64,000 nucleotides of DNA from assembly GCF_002135235.1 (NCBI RefSeq), contig NZ_NEGB01000007.1:62001-126000 (forward strand). The letters are read 5' to 3'. The first letter of the stretch is position 1. Each line of letters starts with the position of its first letter. The position numbers and the translations under genes were made by a program. Source of the stretch: Acinetobacter silvestris (GTDB lineage: Bacteria; Pseudomonadota; Gammaproteobacteria; Pseudomonadales; Moraxellaceae). Positions 28,930-38,545 of this stretch are shown in pieces. The notes under the pieces are model-generated. The model was not told the origin of the DNA and did no database searches. It worked only from the letters and a program-made list of their open reading frames with translations.

Positions 28930-29136
28930 ACTCACTCGCTTATCTTAAAAGAGTTTCTTAAAATAAAATTATTGGATTACATCAGTATAACGTGAATTAT
29001 GACTGCTACAGCATACCCGATTCGCTTTTGAACGAAGTATTCATTTTATTTTGAAAATTTTTTATCACAAAGTTACGCTATATGACATCATAAATTTGTG
29101 ATTTTATAGAAGAATAACCACTAAAGAATTTTAAAT

Positions 29137-29679
29137 ATGATGAATTACCAAGAAGTTATCGATTTTTGGTTTAACCCCAATACGCAACCTTACTGGTTCG
29201 CTAAAAGTGATGAGTTCGACCAACAGCTACATAACCGTTTTAGCATAGCACTTGAACAAGCGCGTCAAGGTGAATTCTGGGAATGGCGTAAAACTGCTGA
29301 AGGTCGATTAGCAGAAATCATTGTGCTTGATCAATTTTCACGAAATTTATGGCGTAATTCCCCAGCATCTTTTGCACAAGATCCTATCGCACTGGTGCTT
29401 GCTCAAGAAAGCATTCACTTAGAACTAGACCAAAACTTACCTTCTGAACAACGTGCCTTTTTATATATGCCTTTTATGCACAGCGAATCCAAATTAATGC
29501 ATGAACATGCACTGCAACTATTTGAAAGCTTAGGAAATCCCATAAATTTAGATTTTGAAAAACAACATAAACGTATTATTGACCGCTTTGGCCGTTATCC
29601 ACATCGCAATGAAATTTTAGGTCGTCAATCAACCCTTGAGGAGTTAGAGTTTTTAAAACAACCCAATAGTCATTTTTAA
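29137..29679 (+). CDS. DUF924 family protein
   Basis: 180 residues with the DUF924 signature: VIDFWFNPNTQPYWFAKS at the start, AEIIVLDQFSRNLWR in the middle, FLYMPFMHSESKLMHE and the C-terminal FGRYPHRNEILGR. The family has a tetratricopeptide-like all-helical fold and no established function. It is a single gene, with a divergent gap of about 200 bp to gshA. Confidence 0.88.
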   Translation: MMNYQEVIDFWFNPNTQPYWFAKSDEFDQQLHNRFSIALEQARQGEFWEWRKTAEGRLAEIIVLDQFSRNLWRNSPASFAQDPIALVLAQESIHLELDQNLPSEQRAFLYMPFMHSESKLMHEHALQLFESLGNPINLDFEKQHKRIIDRFGRYPHRNEILGRQSTLEELEFLKQPNSHF

Positions 29680-29784
29680 CTGTTGGAATAGTCTTACAAA
29701 AACCTGCTTGAAATTCATCATCAATCCACCCATTTATAACAATATAAATGATTAAAATGACTGATCCATCAAAAGGAACGAATC

Positions 29785-30351
29785 ATGAAAAAAACATTTA
29801 TCGGTCTGGCTATGGTGGCAGTATTCACAATTTCAGGTTGTGCAACCACACTGTCCAAACCTCGTACATTTGACCAATTAGGGCAATTTGCGACGTACCC
29901 ACTTAATGCTCAAACTTACCGTATCAGCTTTAAAGGTAATAGCAACATGAGCTTTGGCACAGCAGAAGAAATCACCTTAGTAAAAGCAGCGCAAACGACC
30001 CTTTTAAATGGCTTCCAATTTTTTAAAGTCATGAATGATCCGAGTAATCGCACTCAACTGCCACCTCGTCAAGCCGTGGTTTATCCAACCCCCAACTTCT
30101 ATCCTTATGGGTACAATGCCTACCGACGTCCTGGTGCATTCTATCCTCCATTTTATGACATGCCACAAGTGGTCACAATTGATCCTGTACAAGTGGCCTA
30201 TACCATTGCATGTTTTAAAGATAAAAAATCTGCGCCAAATGATGCTTTTGACGCTCGTCTGATTTTACAGTCTTTAGGACAAAAATATGGGGTTAGTCCG
30301 ACAGGACAGATACTGCAACCTCAACCGGCTGAGGTAACATCATCAAAATAA
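29785..30351 (+). CDS. CC0125/CC1285-family lipoprotein
   Basis: 188-residue lipoprotein: signal MKKTFIGLAMVAVFTISGC with a lipobox ISGC, so Cys19 is the lipidation site. The body contains TYRISFKGNSNMSFGTAEE and a proline/tyrosine-rich stretch around residues 95-125. The segment fits a family known only as CC0125/CC1285 lipoproteins, of unknown role. It is followed 19 bp later by the DUF445 gene and is probably co-transcribed with it. Confidence 0.75.
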   Translation: MKKTFIGLAMVAVFTISGCATTLSKPRTFDQLGQFATYPLNAQTYRISFKGNSNMSFGTAEEITLVKAAQTTLLNGFQFFKVMNDPSNRTQLPPRQAVVYPTPNFYPYGYNAYRRPGAFYPPFYDMPQVVTIDPVQVAYTIACFKDKKSAPNDAFDARLILQSLGQKYGVSPTGQILQPQPAEVTSSK

Positions 30352-30370
30352 TAAAATCTTAGGAATTTGA

Positions 30371-31678
30371 ATGAGTGATTCTGAACAAAGCAGCATACCA
30401 AGTTTAAATCGCAGTAAACGTTTCGCCACAATCGCATTAGTCATTGCGATTTTGGCGTGGATTGTTTTAATTATTGTCGCCAAATTAATGCCAGAATATG
30501 CATGGTTTATTCATATTCTCATGCTCGGTGCAGAAGCAGGTGTGGTAGGTGGTTTAGCCGATTGGTACGCGATTACCGTGTTGTTTAGAAATCCTTTTGG
30601 TAAAATTCCAATTCCTCATTTTTTAAAAGATCATACTGAAATTATTCCACGCAACAAAGCGCGGATTGCAGAGTCGATGGGGAAATTTGTTCAGGAAAAT
30701 TTCCTCTCTCCGCAAGTGGTCAAAAGAAGCTTAGCCGATGCCGATCTCAGTTTAGCGATTGGCCAATGGCTCGCTAATCCAAAAAACAATAGCCAAGTCG
30801 TTGATGTGATTCAGCAGACGGTACCGAAAATTTTTGAATTTGTCGGACAGGAACAAATTGGGCACTTTATTCAAAACAATACGGTGCAATGGGCACGTAA
30901 TACACGAATGAATAGTCTGGCCAGCGAAATGCTGCGTGCTGTTTTAGAGAATGATTTCCATCAAGATGTGTTACAGCGTGGCTTAGATATTGCACATGAA
31001 TGGATGATGCAGCATCCTGAAAAAACACGGGAACTGACACAAACCCTTTTTAAAGAACTGGGTGTATCACGACTTGCAAAAGGTGCAAGTTGGATCGGGA
31101 TTGATGTAGAGCAACGTACCATTGATTCTTTATTAGAAAAAGTAGAATCTATGTTGGCCGATTCTGAACACCCTATTCGTCAACAAATAGAAGATGTTGC
31201 GCATCAGCTTATGCTAGAACTTGCCGATAGTCATAGCAATGCAAGTCTGCGTCTCAACGAAAATAAAAATGCCCTATTGGATAGCCCACCGGTATTAAAC
31301 TTTATTACTGGTGCTGTGGTGATTCTCTGTGATGCAGTAAAACAGGACTTGATGAAAGCTGATTCGGGTATTGCACTGAATTTACGTATTGCGATTCAAC
31401 AAGTCGGTGAAAACTTAATCCAAAATCAAGCTGTACGTGAGCTTTTAAATGAGCGTATGAGTGGTCTTGCGGTCAATTTAAGTGATCAATATAGCGAAAA
31501 AGTTATCCGTTTTATTAGTGAACGTATTCATGAATGGGACTCCCGTGAAATGATTGCTAAGATTGAAAATGAAGTCGGCGGTGACTTACACATGATTCGA
31601 GTCAATGGCGTAGTAGTTGGTGCATTTATTGGATTAACTTTAGGGGTAATTCGCGCAATTATTGATTTTGCGTTATAA
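30371..31678 (+). CDS. DUF445 family membrane protein
   Basis: 435 residues with two N-terminal membrane segments (ALVIAILAWIVLIIVAK and the glycine-rich GAEAGVVGGLADWYAITVLF). A long amphipathic helical middle region follows, and a C-terminal membrane helix, VNGVVVGAFIGLTLGVIRA. The N-terminal GLADWYAITVLFRNPFG and IPRNKARIAESMGKFV are diagnostic of DUF445 (YjiN-like). Function is unknown. Confidence 0.85.
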   Translation: MSDSEQSSIPSLNRSKRFATIALVIAILAWIVLIIVAKLMPEYAWFIHILMLGAEAGVVGGLADWYAITVLFRNPFGKIPIPHFLKDHTEIIPRNKARIAESMGKFVQENFLSPQVVKRSLADADLSLAIGQWLANPKNNSQVVDVIQQTVPKIFEFVGQEQIGHFIQNNTVQWARNTRMNSLASEMLRAVLENDFHQDVLQRGLDIAHEWMMQHPEKTRELTQTLFKELGVSRLAKGASWIGIDVEQRTIDSLLEKVESMLADSEHPIRQQIEDVAHQLMLELADSHSNASLRLNENKNALLDSPPVLNFITGAVVILCDAVKQDLMKADSGIALNLRIAIQQVGENLIQNQAVRELLNERMSGLAVNLSDQYSEKVIRFISERIHEWDSREMIAKIENEVGGDLHMIRVNGVVVGAFIGLTLGVIRAIIDFAL

Positions 31679-31712
31679 GCTATAGCCATCACAACTTTCT
31701 ATTGTTTAGGTC

Positions 31713-32867
31713 ATGATCGAAATCCATTCCAAACTCCCTGCTCAAGGGGTCACCATTTTCAGCATCATGACCGCAATGGCACAACGACTGAATGCCCTCA
31801 ATCTGGCACAAGGTTTTCCAGATTTTGCTGCACCTCCGGCATTATTAGACGCCCTGAGCCAAGCAACCCTAGCAGGCTTTAATCAATACCCATCGGGTGA
31901 TGGCTTATTACCGTTACGTGAACAAGTTGCCCGTCTATTTTCACGCCGCGATCAACTGACACCCGATCCAGTGACCGAAATTACCATTACCCCTGGTGCC
32001 ACCATTGGTATTTTTTGTGTGATTCAAGCCATAATTCATGCGGATGATGAAGTCATTATTTTCGACCCGAGTTATGATAGTTATGCACCCAGTATACAAT
32101 TAGTGGGTGGCAAAGCGATCCACATTGCATTAAATACAGCTGACTTTTCAGTAGATTGGAATCAAGTCAAAGATGCCATTACCGATAAAACCCGTATGGT
32201 GATTGTGAATACGCCACATAACCCTACTGGAGCAATCTGGTCACGTCAGGATTGGTTAAACCTGATTGCATTAATTCAGGATAAAAACATCATTGTCCTG
32301 TCGGATGAAGTCTATGAACATTTGATCTATGATCATGAAAAACATCTTTCAGCACTGACTTTCCCAGAACTGAGAGATCGCAGTTTTGTAGTGGGTTCTT
32401 TTGGAAAAACCTTTCATGTCACGGGCTGGAAAACGGGATATTGTGTTGCTTCACCGCAACTGATGCGTGTTTTCCGTCAAATTTATCAATTCGCCAATTT
32501 CTGTGGTGTGACCCCAATCCAAATGGCACTTGCTAACTATATGCAGCAACATCCTGAGCATATAACTGGTTTATCTCGTTTCTATCAAGATAAACGTGAT
32601 TTGTTTATTTCAGGACTTAAAGACTCGAAGTTTAATTTAGTTGCATCCAAAGGCACTTTTTTCCAAAATCTGGATTATAGCGCCATTCGTCCAGATTTAA
32701 ACGATCGCGAAATGTGCCAATACCTTGCCGAAGAACATAAAATTGTGGCAATTCCGGTATCGGTTTTCTATCAACATCCACCTGAAAAATTACACTTAAT
32801 CCGTTTTTGCTTTGCCAAAAAAGATGAAACCTTAATACAAGCCGCTAAAATTTTAACTCTGGTGTAA
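31713..32867 (+). CDS. PLP-dependent methionine-type aminotransferase (YbdL-like)
   Basis: 384-residue fold type I class I aminotransferase. N-terminal LNLAQGFPDFAAPPALLDAL and NQYPSGDGLLPLREQVA mark the KAT/YbdL branch. Asn in NTPHNPTGAIW, Asp and Tyr in LSDEVYEHLIYD and the Schiff-base Lys in SFGKTFHVTGWKTGY give a complete PLP site. E. coli YbdL (386 residues) prefers methionine and aromatic amino acids and may serve methionine salvage. No partner gene is adjacent. Confidence 0.88.
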   Translation: MIEIHSKLPAQGVTIFSIMTAMAQRLNALNLAQGFPDFAAPPALLDALSQATLAGFNQYPSGDGLLPLREQVARLFSRRDQLTPDPVTEITITPGATIGIFCVIQAIIHADDEVIIFDPSYDSYAPSIQLVGGKAIHIALNTADFSVDWNQVKDAITDKTRMVIVNTPHNPTGAIWSRQDWLNLIALIQDKNIIVLSDEVYEHLIYDHEKHLSALTFPELRDRSFVVGSFGKTFHVTGWKTGYCVASPQLMRVFRQIYQFANFCGVTPIQMALANYMQQHPEHITGLSRFYQDKRDLFISGLKDSKFNLVASKGTFFQNLDYSAIRPDLNDREMCQYLAEEHKIVAIPVSVFYQHPPEKLHLIRFCFAKKDETLIQAAKILTLV

Positions 32868-32981
32868 TCTAACTATTTATCGTCAATAACAGTCTGGGTT
32901 ACTGAAATACTCAGGCTTTTTTATTCCGTTATATGCTACTGTGGTTTAAGAAATGAATGAAAACTGGACAATAATATAACG

Positions 32982-34349
32982 ATGTCACCTCGTCAAAATT
33001 TACTGCATCATCCACAATTTTGGAAAGCCTTCTTAATCTTTCTAGTCCCATTAATTGCAACCAATATTTTGCAAAATTTATCTGGAACAATTAATACGAT
33101 TTTTGTAGGCCAGATGTTGGGCGTGGATGCCATTGCTGCAATTGCCGTCTTTTTCCCTATCTTATTTTGTATGATGGCTTTTGTTATTGGCTTATCCGCA
33201 GGTGCAACGGTTCTGGTTGGACAAGCTTGGGGCGCACAAAATATTGAAAAAGTCCATTGTGTAGTCGGTTCAACGCTGTTTATGACCCTAACGGGTGGAA
33301 GTGCAATTGCTTTATTGGGTGTGATCTTTGCCAAACACATTCTGCTATTTTTAGGGGTTGACCCTAAAGTGATGCACCTGTCGTTGCCTTATGTGCAGTG
33401 GATGCTCGCAGGTAGTCCTGTACTCTTTATTTATATTATTTATACTTCAATTTTACGTGGTGTCGGTGACAGCACCACTCCCATGCTGGCATCAGGGCTA
33501 ACGATTCTCATTGGTTTAATGGTCACACCTGTCCTCATTGCAGGTTATTTTGGTTTTCCTAAAATGGGCATTATTGCTCCTGCTATTGCCACAATTATTG
33601 GGTTCTTATCCGTCTTAGTTTTTCTGTATTTTTATTTAAATAAAAAGCATCACCCCCTTAAATTAGATCGAGCATTAATTAGCCACATTAAGCATCAACC
33701 CGAATTGAGCCGTCTAATTTTAAAATTAGGTGTTCCAACGGGTATTCAAATGGTGACGAACTCTGTTGCTGGCTTAGTGATTATTGGCTTAGTGAATAAA
33801 TATGGTTCACATGCCACGGCGGCTTATGGTGCAGTCAATCAAGTGCTAAATTATATTCAATTTCCTGCATTATCTATCTCAATCGCTGCCTCAATTTTTG
33901 CCGCGCAAGCCATTGGTGCTGGAAAATCTGAACTGTTAAGTAAAGTCACCAAAACAGCTCTAACCATGAATATCGTGATTACTGGAACACTGGTGGGTTT
34001 AGCTTATTTGTTTTCTAAATATTTAATGGCTTTATTTATTACCGATCCAAGTGTAGTGATCTTAGGTCAACAGCTCTTATTCATTGTATTGTGGTCGATC
34101 CTATTTTTTGGTGCGAGCGCTATTTTTGCCTCTATCATGCGTGCAAGTGGTACAGTCAATGTACCCATGTTTATCAATATTGCCGCCATTGCCTTCATAG
34201 AATTACCCTGCGCGTATTTATTTAGCCATCACTGGGGACTCCAAGGTATTTGGTATGCCTATGCCCTGTCTTTCTTTAGTCTTTGTATTCTGCAAGGGAG
34301 CTATTATCAATTTGTGTGGAAGAAAAAGACAGTTAAAGTGCTTCTTTAA
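32982..34349 (+). CDS. MATE family efflux transporter
   Basis: 455 residues, twelve membrane segments in two bundles of six. Each half has a MATE-type start (FLVPLIATNILQNLSG; LILKLGVPTGIQMVTNSVAG). The conserved FVGQMLGVDAIAAIAVF and ILRGVGDSTTPM segments are visible. It uses an Na+ or H+ gradient to export cationic drugs. It is not recognisably AbeM. Substrates are unknown. Confidence 0.9.
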   Translation: MSPRQNLLHHPQFWKAFLIFLVPLIATNILQNLSGTINTIFVGQMLGVDAIAAIAVFFPILFCMMAFVIGLSAGATVLVGQAWGAQNIEKVHCVVGSTLFMTLTGGSAIALLGVIFAKHILLFLGVDPKVMHLSLPYVQWMLAGSPVLFIYIIYTSILRGVGDSTTPMLASGLTILIGLMVTPVLIAGYFGFPKMGIIAPAIATIIGFLSVLVFLYFYLNKKHHPLKLDRALISHIKHQPELSRLILKLGVPTGIQMVTNSVAGLVIIGLVNKYGSHATAAYGAVNQVLNYIQFPALSISIAASIFAAQAIGAGKSELLSKVTKTALTMNIVITGTLVGLAYLFSKYLMALFITDPSVVILGQQLLFIVLWSILFFGASAIFASIMRASGTVNVPMFINIAAIAFIELPCAYLFSHHWGLQGIWYAYALSFFSLCILQGSYYQFVWKKKTVKVLL

Positions 34350-34353
34350 AAAG

Positions 34354-34378
34354 AAAAACCTGCTAAAGCAGGTTTTTT
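34354..34378. terminator. Bidirectional terminator between the MATE and SDR genes
   Basis: AAAACCTGC-TAAA-GCAGGTTTT hairpin between convergent genes. Confidence 0.88.
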
Positions 34379-34398
34379 AAATTTACAGCCGAAATAGC

Positions 34399-35244
34399 TT
34401 ATTTAGGCTCTAAACGTTTACTCATCTTCGTGGCAAAACCCGTAATTTTTTGATATCCCGTCGGTAAGATACGTTGGATAAGATCTAAGGTTTTGGCATC
34501 ATTCCCAATCAATAAACGACGCTTATCTTTAAGTACGGCATCCAAAATTTGCTGTGCCGCTTCTTCCGCTGGCATACGTAATAACTTATTAAAAGCCTTA
34601 GCTGATTTTTCAGGATTCATGCCTAAAGAACGCAAGCTATCATTCATTCGTGCATCATTGGCGATATTGGTACGAATCCCACCTGGATGCACACATAACG
34701 CACTTACACCACAATTTTCCAAATCAAGTTCTTGGCGTAAAGACTCGGTGAAGCCACGCACAGCAAACTTACTTGAGTTATAAGCAGACTGTGTTGGTTG
34801 TGCAGTTAAACCAAATAGACTTGAAGTATTGATAACATGACCTTCACCTGATTTTTTCAGATAAGGTAAAAATTCTTTAGTGCCATAGACCACCCCCCAA
34901 TAATTAATACCCATAATCCATTCTAAATCTTCGTAGCTCGCACCCTCTACGGTAGAACCTAAAGCAACACCTGCATTATTAAAAATCATATTAACTGAGC
35001 CATGATTTTGTACAGTTTCTTCAGCCCAAGCTTTGATTTGATCACGATCGGCAACGTTGACCTTTTTACTGGTGACACGTACGTTATATTGTTTAAGCAA
35101 TTCAGCAGTTTCTGCTAGTCCTTTTTCATTTACATCACTAATGGATAAGTGACAACCAGCTTTAGCCAGTAAAATTGCTAAATGCTGTCCCATACCTGAG
35201 CCTGCACCAGTAATTGCTGCGACTTTATTCTTAAAATTTTTCAT
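34399..35244 (-). CDS. Short-chain dehydrogenase/reductase
   Basis: 281-residue classical SDR. The nucleotide-binding loop is ITGAGSGMGQHL, the NNAG motif is IFNNAGVALGS, and the catalytic set is the Ser in INTSSLFGL with YNSSK. The ATG (MKNFKNKVAAITGAG) has an AAGGA site; an 18-codon extension upstream lacks one. Substrate and cofactor preference are unclear. The divergent TetR gene and a palindrome over its promoter suggest it is the regulated target. Confidence 0.9.
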   Translation of the reverse strand: MKNFKNKVAAITGAGSGMGQHLAILLAKAGCHLSISDVNEKGLAETAELLKQYNVRVTSKKVNVADRDQIKAWAEETVQNHGSVNMIFNNAGVALGSTVEGASYEDLEWIMGINYWGVVYGTKEFLPYLKKSGEGHVINTSSLFGLTAQPTQSAYNSSKFAVRGFTESLRQELDLENCGVSALCVHPGGIRTNIANDARMNDSLRSLGMNPEKSAKAFNKLLRMPAEEAAQQILDAVLKDKRRLLIGNDAKTLDLIQRILPTGYQKITGFATKMSKRLEPK

Positions 35245-35304
35245 TGAGTTTCCTTGTTTGAATTTTCCACACAAAATCATTTTTATTGTGCAGCTCACTT
35301 GATT

Positions 35305-35333
35305 ACTATAAATTTGACAATACTTATTGTCAA
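35305..35333 (-). promoter_or_regulatory. SDR promoter overlapped by a TetR-type operator palindrome
   Basis: On the minus strand TTGACA (35328-35333) and TATAGT (35305-35310) are separated by 17 bp, a near-consensus sigma-70 promoter reading into the SDR gene. The -35 box lies inside the inverted repeat TTGACAATA-CT-TATTGTCAA (35314-35333), 9-bp arms with a 2-bp spacer. This is a good position for a repressor, most simply the TetR protein encoded on the other side. Confidence 0.72.
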
Positions 35334-35449
35334 TATAATATACTTAGCTTTTGTTGCTGTAAATTTAAACAAAAATATGAACATAGGTTTAAACGGCATT
35401 TATTGATAAAATATTGTCATTGGCAGACACTCATTGGCACATATTCACT

Positions 35450-36139
35450 ATGACTCAACAACATTTAACTTCTGAAATATCAGTAGAAAAAACGATAAAA
35501 AAAGCAGCCAAAGAGCGTCAATTTAAAGGAATGTCTCTATCTGAACGTAAACTGGCACGCCGACAAAAACTCATTGAGGCAGGCATCCAAGCCTATGGTA
35601 CACATGGATTTTTTTCAGTAACCGTCAAAGACATCTGTAATGAAGCCAAACTAACGGAACGTTATTTCTATGAGTCTTTTAAAAAAAGTGAAGAGTTGTT
35701 TCAAACTATTTTTTTACAATTGATTGAATCTTTACAACAAAATGTCATGCAAGCGGTGATGCAAGCCGCACCTGATCCAAAAAATATGATTGATGCGGGT
35801 CTAAGTGCACTATTTTCAATGCTCAAAAATGATCCTCGTATGGCACGTATTATTTATATCGATGCCATGTTGGTACAAGAGCTGCATAATCACGCTACTA
35901 TTCATGAAACCATGAGCCGTTTTGACCGCATGATTCATGCTTTTGTCATGCTGATGATGCCGCATATCAACCTCAATGAAAAAGAAGTTTCACTGATTGC
36001 CACTGGCTTAAATGGTTATGTCACCCAAATTGCGATTCGTTGGGTCATGGGAGGATTTAGATTATCTTTCGACGAAGTTTTACACTCATGTAAAATTGTT
36101 TTTGCTTCTTTACTGCAAACATTGTCCGAAAAGGAATAA
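35450..36139 (+). CDS. TetR/AcrR family transcriptional regulator
   Basis: 229 residues. The N-terminal helix-turn-helix is YGTHGFFSVTVKDICNEAKL with the recognition-helix end TERYFYESFKKSEELF. An all-helical ligand domain follows. The ATG is preferred over a TTG 12 codons earlier; neither has a strong ribosome site. It is divergent from the SDR gene, with a palindrome between them that also carries half-sites (ATTGTCA near 35412) close to its own start, suggesting autoregulation. The inducer is unknown. Confidence 0.85.
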   Translation: MTQQHLTSEISVEKTIKKAAKERQFKGMSLSERKLARRQKLIEAGIQAYGTHGFFSVTVKDICNEAKLTERYFYESFKKSEELFQTIFLQLIESLQQNVMQAVMQAAPDPKNMIDAGLSALFSMLKNDPRMARIIYIDAMLVQELHNHATIHETMSRFDRMIHAFVMLMMPHINLNEKEVSLIATGLNGYVTQIAIRWVMGGFRLSFDEVLHSCKIVFASLLQTLSEKE

Positions 36140-36307
36140 AAAGATCAGATTGATCAAATAGAGCAATAAATGCCGTTAAAATAGAGATAGTCATTTGAAT
36201 TTAAAATATTTAATGGCTCATTCAGAGTAGATAACAGACCTACACATCAGTGAAAATTGTCACAATTCATTGCAAAAATAAGTGAATCATCCATTTTTGC
36301 AATGATA

Positions 36308-36341
36308 CTGTCATAATTAATCTTTGTAATAAGCCTGTCAT
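36308..36341 (+). promoter_or_regulatory. Pho-box-like half-sites upstream of phoB
   Basis: Two copies of CTGTCATAA begin at 36308 and 36335, in the same orientation, 43 bases and more before the phoB start. CTGTCAT is the PhoB recognition heptamer, normally repeated every 11 bp. The 27-bp spacing is irregular, so a weak or composite autoregulatory site is proposed. Confidence 0.5.
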
Positions 36342-36383
36342 AAATATAAAACGGTACACCGTTCATACATAGGATATTGCGTT

Positions 36384-37094
36384 GTGAAAGATGACTATAT
36401 TTTAATCGTCGATGACGAACTTCCAATCCGAGAAATGATCCACACATCATTGGACATGGCTGGATTTCAATGTTTACAAGCAGAAGATGCAAAACAAGCC
36501 CATCAAATGATTGTCGATCAACGACCTGCATTAATCTTATTAGATTGGATGATGCCGGGTGGTGTCAGTGGCGTAGATTTATGTCGTCGTTTAAAACGTG
36601 ATGAAAATCTTTCCGAAATTCCAGTGATTATGCTCACTGCACGTGGCGAAGAAGACCATAAAGTTCAAGGGCTAGATGCAGGCGCTGATGATTATATGAC
36701 TAAACCATTTTCGACACGTGAATTGGTTTCTCGTATTAAAGCGGTATTACGTCGTGCCAATGCACTGAGTGGTGAAAAAGCCATTGATGCGAATGGCTTG
36801 ATTCTTGATCCTGTCAGCCAACGGGTCAGCTTCAGTGATAAAATTTTAGAAATGGGCCCAACTGAATATCGCTTATTAGCCTTCTTTATGACCCATCCAG
36901 AACGTGCCTATACTCGCTCTCAACTGCTTGATCAAGTCTGGGGTGGAAATGTGTATATTGAAGACCGTACCATTGATGTCCATATTCGTCGTTTGCGGAA
37001 AGTGCTTGAACCTTTTGGTGTAGACCGTTATGTTCAAACTGTTCGAGGCACTGGCTATCGCTTTTCGACCCGTGCCGATGTTGCCTTAGGTTAA
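36384..37094 (+). CDS. phoB: Phosphate regulon response regulator PhoB
   Basis: OmpR-class response regulator of 236 residues. The receiver domain has the acidic pair in [10 protein letters not shown], phosphoacceptor Asp in [11 protein letters not shown] and Lys in [10 protein letters not shown]. The winged-helix DNA-binding domain shows [14 protein letters not shown] and the [14 protein letters not shown] recognition helix. The start is GTG with AGGA 9 bases upstream. phoR follows after 9 bp. CTGTCATAA repeats upstream suggest autoregulation. Confidence 0.95.
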   Translation: MKDDYILIVDDELPIREMIHTSLDMAGFQCLQAEDAKQAHQMIVDQRPALILLDWMMPGGVSGVDLCRRLKRDENLSEIPVIMLTARGEEDHKVQGLDAGADDYMTKPFSTRELVSRIKAVLRRANALSGEKAIDANGLILDPVSQRVSFSDKILEMGPTEYRLLAFFMTHPERAYTRSQLLDQVWGGNVYIEDRTIDVHIRRLRKVLEPFGVDRYVQTVRGTGYRFSTRADVALG

Positions 37095-37103
37095 TTTTAG
37101 TTT

Positions 37104-38486
37104 ATGTATGAACCCTATCCCACACCCGATCTTGCTCGAGATCATAAAAAATTTCGCTATAGCAGTTTATGGACATTTGCCAAGCAAGATTTACGCCTTT
37201 TAGTCTTTTTACTGGTCATCGGAGGCTTTATTGGTTTGGGGGTGGGCTATTTCTGGGTTGGCCTATGTATTGCATTTTCAATTTTCTTTGCCTTTCAGCT
37301 TCGCTCCTTATATTTGGTCAATGAATGGATTTCCAATCGTCCTTATGAAGCCCCCCCCAATCTAGATGGAATTTGGGGTGCATTACTCTTCAATGTCTAT
37401 CGCGCACAACGCCAAGAACGGGTTGTACAAGCAGAAATGGTGGGGCTGATTGATCGTGCACAATCCTCATTGGTCGCTTTGGCTGAAGCGGTCGTATTAA
37501 CCGATGAATTACACCAGATTGAATGGTGGAATCCAGCTGCAGAAAAATTATTGGGTATTCAACCTTTAGACCGTGGTCGCAATCTGCTAACGATTATTCG
37601 TCAGCCCAGTTTTATCGATTATTTTAATCATATTGATAAATCTCCCGATGGGATCAAAATAAAATCTTCAGTTTTTGAAGAACATTATGTACAAATAAAA
37701 TTGACTCGCTTTGGCAGTGAAAGTCGATTATTACTCGCCTATGATGTGACACGCATCCATAATCTGGAACAAATGCGTAAAGACTTTGTCGATAATATTT
37801 CTCATGAATTGCGCACACCGTTGACCGTACTCAGTGGCTATATTGAAACCTTTACCGATCAGGAAGATTTAAACCCGCGTTGGAAACGTGCTTTTGACCA
37901 AATGCATTCACAAACGCGAAGAATGAATGCCCTAGTCAATGATTTATTATTGCTCTCACGTTTGGAAGGCAATAAACAAATTGCCAAAAATCAAATTATT
38001 GAAATGCCCAGTTTAATGAATCAACTGTTTGATGATGCACAAGCCTACAACGTCGATTATGGTCATACTTTAAATTTAGACATTGATAGTCATTGCGACT
38101 TAATTGGCTCAGATACCGAACTGGCCAGCGCTTTTAGTAATTTAATTACCAATGCCATTAAATATACCCCCAAAGGCGGGACAGTCACGATTGGTTGGCA
38201 TGATGATGGTGAACATGGCTACTTCACGGTACAAGATACCGGGATTGGGATTGATCCAAAACATTTACCCCGTCTAACTGAACGTTTTTATCGGGTGGAT
38301 AGTGCGCGCAGTCGTCAAACCGGCGGAACAGGTTTAGGTCTCGCCATTGTCAAACACGTGTTAATGCAGCATGCAGCGTATTTAGAAGTAGAATCGAAAG
38401 AAAACCAAGGTTCAACCTTTAAAGTGGTCTTTCCTAAAGAGCGCCTTTATAATCCAGATGAAAGCTTAAATTCCTTTGAACTCTAG
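37104..38486 (+). CDS. phoR: Phosphate regulon sensor histidine kinase PhoR
   Basis: 460 residues. Two N-terminal membrane segments are at about residues 28-66, with a linker and then a PAS domain (ALAEAVVLTDELHQIEWWNP). The dimerisation helix carries the phospho-His in NISHELRTPLTVLSGY, and the kinase domain has NAIKYTPKGG (N box), DTGIGI (G1) and GTGLGLAIV (G2). Like E. coli PhoR it lacks a large periplasmic sensor, consistent with signalling through the Pst/PhoU system. It is in an operon with phoB. Confidence 0.95.
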   Translation: MYEPYPTPDLARDHKKFRYSSLWTFAKQDLRLLVFLLVIGGFIGLGVGYFWVGLCIAFSIFFAFQLRSLYLVNEWISNRPYEAPPNLDGIWGALLFNVYRAQRQERVVQAEMVGLIDRAQSSLVALAEAVVLTDELHQIEWWNPAAEKLLGIQPLDRGRNLLTIIRQPSFIDYFNHIDKSPDGIKIKSSVFEEHYVQIKLTRFGSESRLLLAYDVTRIHNLEQMRKDFVDNISHELRTPLTVLSGYIETFTDQEDLNPRWKRAFDQMHSQTRRMNALVNDLLLLSRLEGNKQIAKNQIIEMPSLMNQLFDDAQAYNVDYGHTLNLDIDSHCDLIGSDTELASAFSNLITNAIKYTPKGGTVTIGWHDDGEHGYFTVQDTGIGIDPKHLPRLTERFYRVDSARSRQTGGTGLGLAIVKHVLMQHAAYLEVESKENQGSTFKVVFPKERLYNPDESLNSFEL

Positions 38487-38500
38487 ACCATGTTTAGAAT

Positions 38501-38532
38501 AAAAAAATCCCTGTGCAAACAGGGATTTTTTT
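38501..38532. terminator. Bidirectional terminator between phoR and psd
   Basis: AAAAATCCCTGT-GCAA-ACAGGGATTTTT hairpin between convergent genes. Confidence 0.9.
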
Positions 38533-38545
38533 ATTCTTTATAGAA

